This document shows, piece by piece, positions 21,789-31,807 of a stretch of DNA of 64,000 nucleotides. The position numbers and the translations under genes were made by a program. How positions within the stretch are numbered: the stretch's first letter is position 1; every line of letters starts with the position of its first letter. Source of the DNA: Nemertoderma westbladi. Lineage: Eukaryota > Xenacoelomorpha > Nemertodermatida > Nemertodermatidae. Under the pieces are notes generated by a model. The model did no database searches and was not told the DNA's origin. It saw nothing but the letters and a program-made list of their open reading frames with translations. Location of the stretch: assembly GCA_032718475.1 (NCBI GenBank), contig JAUCBJ010002666.1, positions 1 to 64,000 of the forward strand, in the 5' to 3' direction.

Positions 21789-22439
21789 TTACTTGGCAGG
21801 ATTTCCTCGACTTCTGGAGCCAGTAGGTGGAGTTATCATCACCCCATCATCATTATGATGATCTAAGGACATGCATAGAACATAGTCAACCACAATAATG
21901 AACAGGAATGGTGCAAGTGTGTCTCCTTGGAGGATGCCCCATAACACTTCAAATGGTTCTGTGTCACCGTCAACAGTAGACACAAATGTTGTCAAACCAT
22001 CGTATACTGATCTGATTGCTGCAATACTTTCATCAGGAATACCATATAATGAAAGTATGCTGAACATACGTGAGCGAGAGACTGAATCAAAGGCATTGAA
22101 GAAGTCAACAAAGATAACAGCCAGATGCCTGTCTTTCTTTTTTGGTAATTCTTCAATTATCCTTCTAATTGCCAAAATGGGCTCCATGGTCCCACGACCT
22201 TTACGGAACCCATTCTGATTTCCACGGAGCAGTCTCTCAATGGGATCTCTGATGCGATTTAATAGAATCCTATTGTATAGCTTTGCAGCAATCGAGATCA
22301 ATGAGATTCCCCGAAAAGAACCATAGAGTGTTAGGTTGCCCTTCTTGGGAACTGGCACCAACTTATTTGTTTTCATTTCTTGTGGGACTCTGTTGTTCGG
22401 TACATGTCTACTATGATGGGATAGATGAGCTTTACACAC
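21789..22439 (-). pseudogene. RTE-like reverse transcriptase core (copy Y)
   Basis: The frame has the same motifs as copy X and continues past VVDYVLCMSLDHHN to a TAA at about 21,789. Immediately beyond that stop, still in frame, LDFADDLRVL supplies the catalytic Asp pair (about 21,760-21,785). It then changes frame near 21,710. Relative to the endonuclease frame it is displaced by one base, and this displacement is shared with copy X. Confidence 0.9.
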
Positions 22440-24310
22440 TCAGGTATTTTAAAGACCTCAGGGGGAACACCATCTACTCCACTGGCACGATTGGTCTTAA
22501 TGCTCTTTGCAGCAGCCTTCACTTCTGCAAAGCAGATATCGCCAATGGGAATATCTGGGAGTACAGACTCAGACACTTTTACTTCTATAAAGTTATCAGG
22601 CAATACCCTGTCATTATTGAGGAGCTTTTCAAAGAAGGCTTTCCAACCATTGAGGCGATCGGCTGGTGATTCAGCCTTAACCTTGGTGGTTGGTTGGCTT
22701 TTCCGCCCAGTAAGCAAATTGATCGATTTCCATGCCTGGGATGATTGCCTGCTGTCGTCAGCATCATTGATGGCATCAACCTGTTGGTTTATTAGCTCCT
22801 GTAGATTAACAGAGTACTGCCTGTTCAGGGACCTAGATGCAGCCTTAACTGCATTCTTGGCCGCTGTAGTCTCTTTGAGTCGGGACTCTTTCTGCGCCTT
22901 ATGAAGGTCATTTCTGCACTTCTGAATTTTGTTGTCAGTCCAGGGGGCCCTTTTCCTGTTTCGAGGGTATACAGGAACTGTTTCTGCAGCTGCTAACTTA
23001 ACTGCTTCTGTAAAGGCAGTATAGCCCTCACAGTGATCTGCCGCCTCAGAGGCAAGAGCCTCATACCTGTTGCTCAGCTGTAGTGTGAAGCTGGATCTCA
23101 CACTTGGCTGTTGCAACAGAGAGGACCAGTCATGCCGCTGCAAGGCAGATTTCGTTGTTCTGCTAGCACGCAGACTAAGTCTTACCTTGGCCACAATAAG
23201 GCGGTGATCACTGGAGAAGGGTCGAAGTGTAAATGCATTACAGTCTTGTATAGAGCTCCTGTATTTCCTACGAAACAGAATATGGTCTATCTGAGACTTG
23301 TGACCACTGGGTCCACTATGAGTCCATAGCTTTCCAGTTCGCTTCTTGAACTGGGTTCCAGCCGAAAACAATCCATTTCCAGAGATAAAATCCTGAAGAT
23401 GGACAGAATTTCGGTTAACACTATTGCTATAGACCCAGGGCGATGTAGGTGATTGATGCAGACTTGCATTAAAGTCTCCCAGGAATGTTAAGAATGCATG
23501 CTGATCCACTCCATCAGTAGCTGCTTGTAGATTGTGGTAGAAATTTTCCACCTCCTCTACAGGGGCAACACTAGTTGGAGAGTAGCACACAATCAGAACC
23601 ACCTTAGGAAACTTCTTAGCCAGTCTTCCAGAACATGAGAAGTGGCAACGTATGATGCGGTTAGAGATTTGGTCTATTTTGTCCAATGCTGCATGTGCAG
23701 TTGGATTCATCAATAGACCAATTCCACCATTGCCACTATCATCTGCTGACGCGAGGGCGAGTCGCCAACCGCCCCCCATGTCCTTAATCAGAACCTCATC
23801 AGTCTGTCCAGTCTGCATTCGGTGCTTTTGAACACCCACTGCGCTAAGAGAAAGCTTATCTGCCAAGGCAGTCAGCTCACCTTGTCGCATTGGGGACCCG
23901 AGTGTTAGGGTGTTTACTGAGGCTAGTCTTGTGACTTGCCTCAGATTCACCAATGGCTTTGTTGGTCGGGGTGGAACATGAGAGTAGCCTCCAACTCCAG
24001 AATCCCTCTCCCCATCACAATCTGGCCTCCCTGGTGACCCAGGGTTTGGGCCAGAAAGGTCATCAGGAAAGGGACTCAAAGAATTGCTGGCTGCTCTCTC
24101 TCCAGTAGGGGGTGAGACAGGCAGCCGGTCAGGAGTTAACTGACGCCTGTGAGGCCGATTGTGTCCGGTAATTCCACTGGCCTCTAGTGGCCGGACCTCC
24201 GCATTTTTAATGTAATCCATAGTGGGGGTTGGGGGGTGCTTTTTTGCTGAGTCAGCTCTCGGGGCAAATACCACACCCTGGTTTGCCATTCCACAGGGTG
24301 GGTGTCGCAA
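22373..24310 (-). CDS. RTE-like endonuclease plus N-terminal RT linker (copy Y)
   Basis: This 645-residue frame is intact compared with copy X, reading Arg where X has a stop. The N-terminal ~110 residues are Pro/Ser/Gly-rich and not recognised. The endonuclease spans roughly 125-390, with TFLGDFNASL and SQIDHILFRRKYRS then FSSDHRLIVA. A basic, Lys/Arg/Gln-rich linker (about 390-600) leads to SIKTNRASGVDGVPPEVFKI, the start of the RT domain. The frame then ends at 22,373, about 65 bases after the RT frame opens. Confidence 0.9.
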   Translation of the reverse strand: MRHPPCGMANQGVVFAPRADSAKKHPPTPTMDYIKNAEVRPLEASGITGHNRPHRRQLTPDRLPVSPPTGERAASNSLSPFPDDLSGPNPGSPGRPDCDGERDSGVGGYSHVPPRPTKPLVNLRQVTRLASVNTLTLGSPMRQGELTALADKLSLSAVGVQKHRMQTGQTDEVLIKDMGGGWRLALASADDSGNGGIGLLMNPTAHAALDKIDQISNRIIRCHFSCSGRLAKKFPKVVLIVCYSPTSVAPVEEVENFYHNLQAATDGVDQHAFLTFLGDFNASLHQSPTSPWVYSNSVNRNSVHLQDFISGNGLFSAGTQFKKRTGKLWTHSGPSGHKSQIDHILFRRKYRSSIQDCNAFTLRPFSSDHRLIVAKVRLSLRASRTTKSALQRHDWSSLLQQPSVRSSFTLQLSNRYEALASEAADHCEGYTAFTEAVKLAAAETVPVYPRNRKRAPWTDNKIQKCRNDLHKAQKESRLKETTAAKNAVKAASRSLNRQYSVNLQELINQQVDAINDADDSRQSSQAWKSINLLTGRKSQPTTKVKAESPADRLNGWKAFFEKLLNNDRVLPDNFIEVKVSESVLPDIPIGDICFAEVKAAAKSIKTNRASGVDGVPPEVFKIPECVKLIYPIIVDMYRTTESHKK

Positions 24311-26241
24311 TGGAGTCAGATATGAGGCCCATCACCCATATCTACTCTGGCGAACATGACCCACCATTGGCTGTTGCAGCTCATCTGCTGGGTCATGCCC
24401 TGTACCCTTGCTGCCAGGTGCAGGTCGCAGTGAAGTGCTCTCAGAGTGGACATGAGAACACTCTACTCCTGACCAGCCATTGGTAGATCACCATCTGCCT
24501 GGTCAGGCCATATACCCCTGCAGCCAAGTATATGGGTCCTTAATCCAGGACCAAGGGCGTCCTTATCCCAGAACGAAGGGGGTCCTAGTTACAGGACCAG
24601 ATTTGCCCTAGTAAGAGGGTCTATGCAGCTACAGGTGGCACACCTCCTTTATGCTGCATGGAGGTGGCAAGTTTTCTTGATCAATGACCTACTGTAGAAT
24701 ACCTGACCTGACTCAAACGACGCAACTTGTAACTGGGCGATTATCTATCTGATAGTTGAAAAAGACTGTCTGACAGTTGGTATCAGACTATCTGATAGTT
24801 AGCGCCCCATGGGTAAATCCTTACCCCATGGGCTGTTACCTCTCTGACTGACAGCGCAACAGCCCCTATAGGCGTCAATTGTGCGACGATAAGTAGGCGT
24901 GTATTAGGCGGGTAATAGTTGGGGTAATGGATGCTGGTGTGATACCTACTGTAATAAACTAATTTGATCGTTTGTGAACTAATTTTATGGAAAATAAAAA
25001 TATTAATGTCACATCCCATATATCGATTTTATTCTTTATCAATCAGCGCAATATTATTATAAATAGTAAGAAAGCCTAGGCATTCCTAAAAAAGCCTGTT
25101 TCATTAAGGAACTCACGAATACAAATAATACCTAACAAAGTCTAGGCTTTGTGTGGAATCTAATGAATACCTAGGCTTTCTTGATTTCGAACGGTTTTCT
25201 TAACAAAGCCTGATTCCACACAAAGCCTGATTCCACACAAAGCCTGATTCCACACAAAGCCTGATTCCACACAAAGCCTGATTCCACACAAAGCCGCTAA
25301 CATATGCAGATATGTAGGCCCACCTTGTAGCTTCCTACTGTAATACAACCACCACAATATAATTATTGCATTACTTGGCTTTACTAATACGTAGCATCTA
25401 ACTGGGTTTGGCCGTTCACATTGTATACTCACACCTCATCTGCCCTAGTAGCAAATTACGTTGAGAATTAGTTAAATCGACGTCGATTTTCCGTTCCGAC
25501 GTAACGTAATATCTACGTTGAATCTACGTAACTTTGGCCGCCCTATTTACGTGAATTCGACGTCGAAATTGGATGGATCTGGTCTTAACGTATTTTCGAC
25601 GGCGTGGACGTAATATTAACTTGATTTGTACCAAAAAGGCACCATATCTGAACGTAGAATTATCGTTAAAATCACGTGTTACATTGGCGTGGCTATATAT
25701 ATAGGGGCCTACAATTCGTAACGTGAGGGGCCTACAATTCGTAACGTGGTTTGTGAGGCAAGCCATGGAGTAGGTGAAGCGAACTGACACTGTTAGGGGC
25801 TTGACATAAATTTATCTCACGTACTGCTCGAAGGCCCAACTTCGTGTACTATGTACTTGCACAGTAGTCCTAAGCTACAGTATAAGGAAAAGTGTATAAA
25901 ACAACAGATTTGTTGACGATTTAAACTACATACATTTTTAATATACTCAATCAAACAAATAACTCTGTCGGTCGTCAATATTACATTATGTCCTTTATTG
26001 GTTTGTTATTGTTCACTAACAATTTAAACATAGCTTTACTTGATTTGAGATTCATTTCCACTTATGTTAGAATGAATCCCCAATCAAGGGAATGTTTTTT
26101 TCAGGGGCATTCAATAGAAACTGGCACACCAGCACATTACGGTTCTTAAAAGAATTCTGCACCGCAACAGTCCTACCCTACATTGTAAGGAAGGGTGCCC
26201 TGCCCTTGTATACTCATTGAGGTTGCACTGACATTGACAAA
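24311..26241. other. Upstream segment of repeat Y (no ORF)
   Basis: The content matches 16,024-17,875: facing CCCATGGG blocks, 'ctatctgatagt' palindromes, the 17-bp repeat array, and the 'cgacgt'-rich stretch with TATATATA near 25,693. No coding frame is recognised. Confidence 0.6.
25209..25293. repeat. 17-bp tandem repeat, 5 copies
   Basis: The unit is 'cctgattccacacaaag'. The same array has two copies in repeat X (about 16,918-16,951). The reverse complement of the unit occurs once upstream in each copy ('ctttgtgtggaatc'), so the array can pair with it as a hairpin. Confidence 0.95.
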
Positions 26242-27075
26242 TTACAAATATAGTTTATTAAAATCAAGTGAAATTAATTCATTAAGAATTTTATACACCG
26301 TAGTAAGGTATATATGAAGACGCCTCATTTCAGGGGATTGCAATTTCAAATATTCGAGCCTACAGTAAAATTAAATTTAACCTACACATCCCAATTCCAC
26401 TATGTGGGTTATTAATAATCTTTGTACATACAAATATACTGTAATAATATAATTAAGTAGGCTTAAATGTATTACATAACATGATAACATATTACAAATA
26501 GATTTTATTCCACAAAATTACATTCTTTAACAAACCGAGGTTTCAGAACTAAAGATTGGACATTTTCCCTACAAAATGAATGAATGGAAGTGAAATAAAG
26601 GCAACTTATTTTCCTAAAATAAGTTGCGGAAGTTCAACCCTGCTCTCATCCATCAGACACGCATCCGACAGTAATTAGTTGCACGTCTGGTATATTTACC
26701 CTTACTAGTACTATATCAGACATATCAATTCCCCACAGCAGCGCAGCGGCCTCGTGAACGTCTACCGGTACTTCCTCGAAGCGAAGTGTAAATTAATGCA
26801 TGGTAATAGGGCATCCTCTACCAGTTACCATGGTTTACTTGGCGGGGGTGGAGGGTGTGGGGGGGGGGGGGGGGGGGGGTCTACTCGGTACTCTGCAAAT
26901 ACATATTATGTAAATCGGAATCCAAACGTAAAATGGATGCCGATTGGTCATTGTCCAGATATGCTGATTGGACAGTGCTGCTGCTGGTTGCACTGTATGT
27001 AACAACCAAATGTTACACAAGAGGGCAAACATAACAGGCGAGATTAGGCCTATTCACATCCTTTGACTGTTTGAA

Positions 27076-27121
27076 GGGTAAATCTTTTCGACTTACGCGT
27101 GTAGGTCGAAAAGATTTACCC
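27076..27121. repeat. Perfect 17-bp inverted repeat, 12-nt loop
   Basis: The left arm 'gggtaaatcttttcgac' (27,076-27,092) is the exact reverse complement of 'gtcgaaaagatttaccc' (27,105-27,121). The loop is 'ttacgcgtgtag'. There is no T-run after it that would suggest a terminator. Confidence 0.95.
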
Positions 27122-27447
27122 CTGTTTTGAGGTTGCCCATAAACTAATATCTTTTTGTGGGTGTTCTTAAACTAATACTGTAATACAGTACTGTTTTGTA
27201 ATCCTATAATTATAAAATGACACAGTTGATTACAATTGAAGTGAATAGTTATTGAAAATTCGATACTACTCTATACATACAGTCAGACTGTCTGTCAGAC
27301 GTTTCAGTCAAATTTAAGCATTTGTGTGAATTATACATATACTTCAGTCACATTCTCAATTTAAATGTATTTTTTCTCTCATTCTCTGCTCGCTTCTTTT
27401 TTTCCTTCTGTCAAGTCAATCCACCTCTTCATATTTTTACCTCTCTG

Positions 27448-27583
27448 CCTCCCGAATTTCAATTCGGGAGGAATGGAAAGAAGAGTACCTACTAAGAGTT
27501 TTATTCAAATTCAACCCAGTGCGTTCCAATTTTTACCGTTAAAAAGAAAGTATCAAATTGGAAGGATTTCAATTTGAATAAAA
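27448..27583. repeat. Simple hairpin followed by a nested double inverted repeat
   Basis: The first is 'cctcccgaatt' / 'aattcgggagg' with a 2-nt loop (27,448-27,471). The second has outer arms of 13 bp, 'ttttattcaaatt' (27,499-27,511) and 'aatttgaataaaa' (27,571-27,583), enclosing inner arms 'ttccaattt' (27,524-27,532) and 'aaattggaa' (27,555-27,563). Confidence 0.95.
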
Positions 27584-28382
27584 TGTATCTTTGCTATGGC
27601 TGTGAGCCCGCACTCTCTTCTCAACGCCACACGCACTCACACACATATGTCTGGCACTTACAAATAACCAACGAATAACCAACCAATAAATACAGTATCG
27701 GTACTCCATTCCTCAGTAGTCCCAGGCCTTAATCTGATTTTATGTAAAATCGTTGGCCTGCCCTTCCTTCCTTACTAACTCTCCCCTCTCTCCTCCTTTC
27801 CTACTGTCCTATGCTCAGGAGTGCAGGACTAACTAAATCCTAAGCCATATATTTTTGTACTGTACTGTAGTTCTGTGATTTGCTTTTCTTTGCTTGGCTC
27901 CTTAATAGGCGAATCAATCTAGCCAAAAAAGGGGTTCAACCCATAACAATAACAAATTCGCAATTCATCCAAACCAATTTTTATTCTATATGACAGTAAT
28001 ACCTTGTTAATACCACCAAAAACGTCTATAAAAATATATTATGCGGATTTGCTAAAATTACTGAAAATTATTACATCTTCCTGTAATGGAAATATATAAT
28101 GTTTTTGCATCAGTTACCTTAATATATCGGTAATTTTTTGATATATTAAAAAATTTGATGCGACTGGTTACAGTACAGAGATATGGCAATTAGTGTGTTA
28201 CATGCCAGTTTAATATTACTCATTTCCCATTGAATCACAGCTTATTGTGAAATTAATTAAGTTATTCTGGAACATCACCAATTTGCTACTTACTCTTCCC
28301 TACTGTTCCTTTTGTTTGGCTTGGGTAATGCAAATTTACTCAGAATTTCCAAGAAAAAACTATGGGGCGCCGTTCTGGTCAA

Positions 28383-28705
28383 ATGCACATGCCATTCTCG
28401 CTGCGAGAATCTCGTTGCGAGAATACACTCTCTCAACGAGATTGACTTCTCGCACCGAGAATGTGTTCTCGCTGCGAGAATCTCGCAGCGAGATGCCATT
28501 CTCGGAGCGAGATGCCATTCTCGTCTCGGAGCGAGATGTCATTCTCGCAGCGAGATGTCATTCTCGCAGCGAGATGTCATTCTCGCAGCGAGATGTCATT
28601 CTCGCAGCGAGATTTCATTCTCGAAGCAAGATTTCATTCTCGCAGCGAGATTTCATTCTCGCAGCGAGATTTCATTCTCGTAGCGAGATGCCATTCTCGC
28701 TGCGA
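28383..28705. repeat. Left arm array of 19-bp palindromic units
   Basis: Units of 'gcgagatgtcattctcgca' and variants (gatttcattctcg, gatgccattctcg) occur about 15 times. Each unit boundary forms the palindrome TCTCGCAGCGAGA or a close variant, so every unit can form its own short hairpin. Confidence 0.9.
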
Positions 28706-29887
28706 AATGTCCCATTTTTCTGTTTATGTTTATTTTACTGAATCCAGTATCTCAATCTGTACTTTACTTGTAACACTGAAATGGGTCGGTCAAAGATAGT
28801 TGTCGACGAAGATCGCTTACATTTTCAACGACGGTTTAAAACTGCTGATATAATATTAGCTACTGTAGATTGATGACATTGCGTCGACGCCGAGAAGAGC
28901 TAATTGGAGAAGATGGCCAAGATTATCATCCAAGGTTAAGATGGCCAAGGGAACTAGACAGTAATAATGACAACCACATTTATATGACACGTATACGAAG
29001 ATCACTGCAACTACTAGTTGTTGAACAACTCAATGAACACGCACTATCTTCAATGAACAATGAATTTTTATTTCAAATAAAAGAGATAACGAGAAATAGT
29101 ATAGATCTAATTATGTAAAAATACAATCATATTTCATGCCATAATTACTAAGAAATTCGATCTATTATTAGTTGCTTAATCTAGAACAAAATCAACCTGC
29201 AAATAGTGAAGACCTCGTTTTGGAATTTCGAAACTATACTGGTCCGATGCGCGATATCGAGTTTAGTTAATAAATTGATAACTACATCAATTTATATGCA
29301 CACAGTAATACGAAATCCTTATGAATGTAATCAAATACAAATTAGTCTAGAAAAATGCCCTCAAAAAAGTATGTTGAAGTCTTGGCATTGGTGCTTCAAA
29401 ACTAGGCTAGTGAGATTCAGGATATTGGCGTTTAAGATAAAAATCGAAAACCCCTTCGAATTCCGTAAAGGCGTTAATAAAATATTGAAACTTTTTTTGA
29501 AATTGGTAAAATTCTAGAAATAAAAAAAATTATTTTTGAACGGAGATGTTTGGGGGTTTCGAAACATGGATTGGATATGCTGAACGAGGACATCGAATTA
29601 AGTTGAAAAATAAAAACCCCTTCGAATTTGGAGCAAGCGTTCCGGAGTTATAGCAGTATAGTGGATCTAAAAAAATTGACCCCCCCCCCAAAGTTTTTTT
29701 TGCGTTAACAATTTTTTGCGTTATTTTTTATAGGGAATCGATTCGCAATACTGGCTACGAAATTTTTTTTTGAAATTTTTGGTCAGAAAAAAAAACATGG
29801 TAAAAGTATCTTCTCAACTCGACACACTACTGTATATCTAAAACACCGTTCAGGTGGCCAGCATTTCCCAGGAACCTACTGTAATAG

Positions 29888-29990
29888 ACATCTCGCTGCG
29901 AGAATGACATCTCGTTGCGAGAATGACATCTCGTTGCGAGAATGACATCTCGCTACGAGAATGACATCTCGCTACGAGAATGACATGTGC
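29888..29990. repeat. Right arm array of 19-bp palindromic units
   Basis: About five units of 'gacatctcgctgcgagaat' and variants occur in inverted orientation to the left arm. The right array is much shorter than the left. Confidence 0.9.
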
Positions 29991-30025
29991 AGTGCATTTA
30001 ACCAGAACGGCGCCCCATAAAAAAC

Positions 30026-30696
30026 ATATGATCCGTAAAATAAAATTTTAAAAAATATGTGGTTCGGATTGATTGCGAAATACTTATGTGTTTTTTGCTA
30101 TATTGACTCGACTATAACCTCACCTCGTAATCGGAGCTCTGTAATGTACCTTACAGCATATTGGATACATAATACATTTTAGTAGGCCTATCAGACTATT
30201 CTGCTATTCTTGGTGTTTTTGAATCGCAATAATTTTTATTGTCCATTTTTATCCTTTTTTTGTCAATTTTTTTTGATTTTTTATGTCATCCAAAAGTCTA
30301 ATGTTAGGTTCCATGCTACCGGTTTCTCTACTGCTGTTCTCTCAGGCTATCAGTACCGGTTAGTATATATATAGCACTATTTTGCTGTATTGTATGTACA
30401 GATGTAGGTATAAAGCAGGTATTTCTGTATTTTAGTACCGGTACCGGCACTGGTACTGCTATAGGCCTACTGTGTAGCCTACCATTTAAATACGGTAATG
30501 GTAGGCCTACCGGTTGTGCTAATAAATTTTAAATAATTGATAGGCGAAACTGGATTGCAGGATTGTGGAAAATGTGGATATACCTTTCACATAATTTAGG
30601 CCTTACTGTATTAGTTTTATAATCAATAATGGATCATGACTACTGTCTGAGTAGTGTTACGGATAGCGGCTCCACTACTTCCAACAGCACAGAAGG
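30026..30696. other. Non-coding interval
   Basis: AT-rich sequence with several ACCGGT and 'taggccta' words (30,310-30,510). No gene, RNA or complete repeat is recognised. Confidence 0.5.
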
Positions 30697-31345
30697 CCCG
30701 CCTCTGTAACCTGCCCCTTTCCCTCAATTAGTTAAATGATCGTTTATTGTTTTGGTTAGAAAATCCCGTCTCTGTAACCTGCTCCTTTCCCTCAATTAGT
30801 TAAATGATCGTTTATTGTTTTGGTTAGAAAATCCCGTCTCTGTAACCTGTTCCTTTCCCTGATTTGGTAAAGTGACTGTTTATTGTTTTGGTTAGAAAAT
30901 CCCGCCTCTGTAACCTGCTCCTTTCCCTCAATTAGTTTAAGTGATCGTTTATTGTTTTGGTTAGGAAATCCCGCCTCTGTAACCTGCTCCTTTCCCTCAA
31001 TTGGTAATGTTATCGTTTATTGTTTTGGTTAGAAAATCCCGCCTCTGTAACCTGCTCCTTTCCCTCAATTGGTAATGTTATCGTTTATTGTTTTGGTTAG
31101 AAAATCCCGCCTCTGTAACCTGCTCCTTTCTCTCAATTGGTAATGTTATCGTTTATTGTTTTGGTTAGAAAATCCCGTCTCTGTAACCTGCTCCTTTCCC
31201 TCAATTAGTTAAATGATCGTTTATTGTTTTGGTTAGAAAATCCCGTCTCTGTAACCTGCTCCTTTCCCTGATTTGGTAAAGTGACTGTTTATTGTTTTGG
31301 TTAGAAAACTCGGCCTTAACCTGCTCCTTTCCATCAATTGGTAAT
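30697..31345. repeat. 68-bp tandem repeat, about 9.5 copies
   Basis: The unit runs from 'cccgcctctgtaacctgctc' through 'ctttccctcaatt' to 'gtttattgttttggttagaaaat'. Nine full 'gttttggttagaaaa' blocks are seen. Units differ mainly in the 'aattagttaaatgatcg' versus 'aattggtaatgttatcg' segment, and these variants are arranged in blocks. Confidence 0.92.
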
Positions 31346-31640
31346 TGTTTTTGGCTATAAAATGAGTGTTTTGCTACGTCATGTGGTAATCGATTATCGA
31401 CAACAACCACAAACTATTAAATATAGAGTCTTTTTACCACAGGCGCATATGGAAATCTATCTCATAGTCTATAAATCATGGAATCATGGAATGTTTTGGC
31501 ACAGGCATAGTGAAATCAACTGTCTGACAGTCCAGAAATCAGCAGTCTGACAGTTTGAAGAAATACATACATAAAAAGTGACAATAAAAGTCATTAAATG
31601 GACAACAAAAGTCATTATGCATAATTCGTAAAAAAAAGAG

Positions 31641-31807
31641 TAGTGTCTACATCATTGTCCAGAATAGGGTGTTTCCCTTCACTTCTATGGGGCTTTCTAT
31701 TATTCCTACCTGTCCCAAATACGTTGTGTAATGATTTCCAACCTGTCCAATATAGGGGCATCCAATGAAATCATCATATGAGCCAACTCCTCGTCATCGA
31801 ACCAATT
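31641..31807. mobile_element. End fragment of the large foldback element
   Basis: About 165 bp match the outer end of the element at 38,278 ('ctacatcattgtccagaata', 'gtttcccttcacttctatgg', 'catatgagccaactcctc'). It stops at 'cgaaccaat', immediately followed by the BEL LTR edge TGTTCGCGC. No matching end is found on the other side of the BEL sequence. The ~295 bp before it (31,346-31,640) hold nothing recognised apart from short 'gtctgacag' palindromes near 31,520-31,555. Confidence 0.85.

Larger units (their letters stand above)
20955..24310 (-). mobile_element. RTE-like non-LTR retrotransposon, copy Y (coding part to 3' end)
   Basis: The order on the minus strand is endonuclease (ATG 24,310), reverse transcriptase, C-terminal domain, and a (TAG)n tail at 20,955-20,972, a typical RTE-type 3' microsatellite. 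It is the more complete of the two copies; X lacks everything left of 21,879. One in-frame stop and two frame changes make it non-autonomous. The 5' boundary is uncertain and may lie as far as 26,241. Confidence 0.88.
21879..26241 (-). repeat. Repeat Y: 4.36-kb near-identical copy of 13,589-17,875
   Basis: This is the second copy of the block, in the same orientation, 4.0 kb beyond the end of X. Its left side runs on into the rest of the RTE element; its right side ends at 'gacattgacaaa' and meets unrelated AT-rich DNA. It has five units of a 17-bp repeat where X has two, and a duplicated 'aggggcctacaattcgtaac' unit near 25,710. Confidence 0.95.
26242..28354. other. Non-coding interval with hairpins and a poly-G tract
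   Basis: No gene is recognised. The contents are a 21-nt G run with neighbouring G runs (26,842-26,879), a perfect 17-bp hairpin (27,076-27,121), an 11-bp hairpin (27,448-27,471), a nested inverted repeat (27,499-27,583), and otherwise AT-rich sequence. Confidence 0.6.
28361..30019. mobile_element. Foldback-type transposon, 1,659 bp, non-autonomous
   Basis: The terminal inverted repeats begin TATGGGGCGCCGTTCTGGT (28,361) and end in the reverse complement (30,019), followed inward by a variable 'aaatgcac' segment and then arrays of 19-bp units carrying the palindrome TCTCGCAGCGAGA. A 6-bp direct repeat AAAAAC flanks both ends (28,355-28,360 and 30,020-30,025) and is taken as the target-site duplication. 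The interior (about 28,720-29,880) has no recognised protein. Long inverted arms made of tandem repeats are the hallmark of foldback elements. The family and the enzyme that moves it are unknown. Confidence 0.82.

Noticed and set aside
26859-26879. Poly-Gly protein at 26,754-27,002 (plus) and its poly-Pro shadow on the other strand
   Set aside because: The frames exist only because a homopolymer G run lacks stops; there is no other coding sign.
28247-28741. Open frames of 112-164 codons with repeated SRSEMSFSQRD-like peptides
   Set aside because: They are translations of the 19-bp foldback units in several frames and on both strands; the unit length is not a multiple of three and no single frame is favoured.
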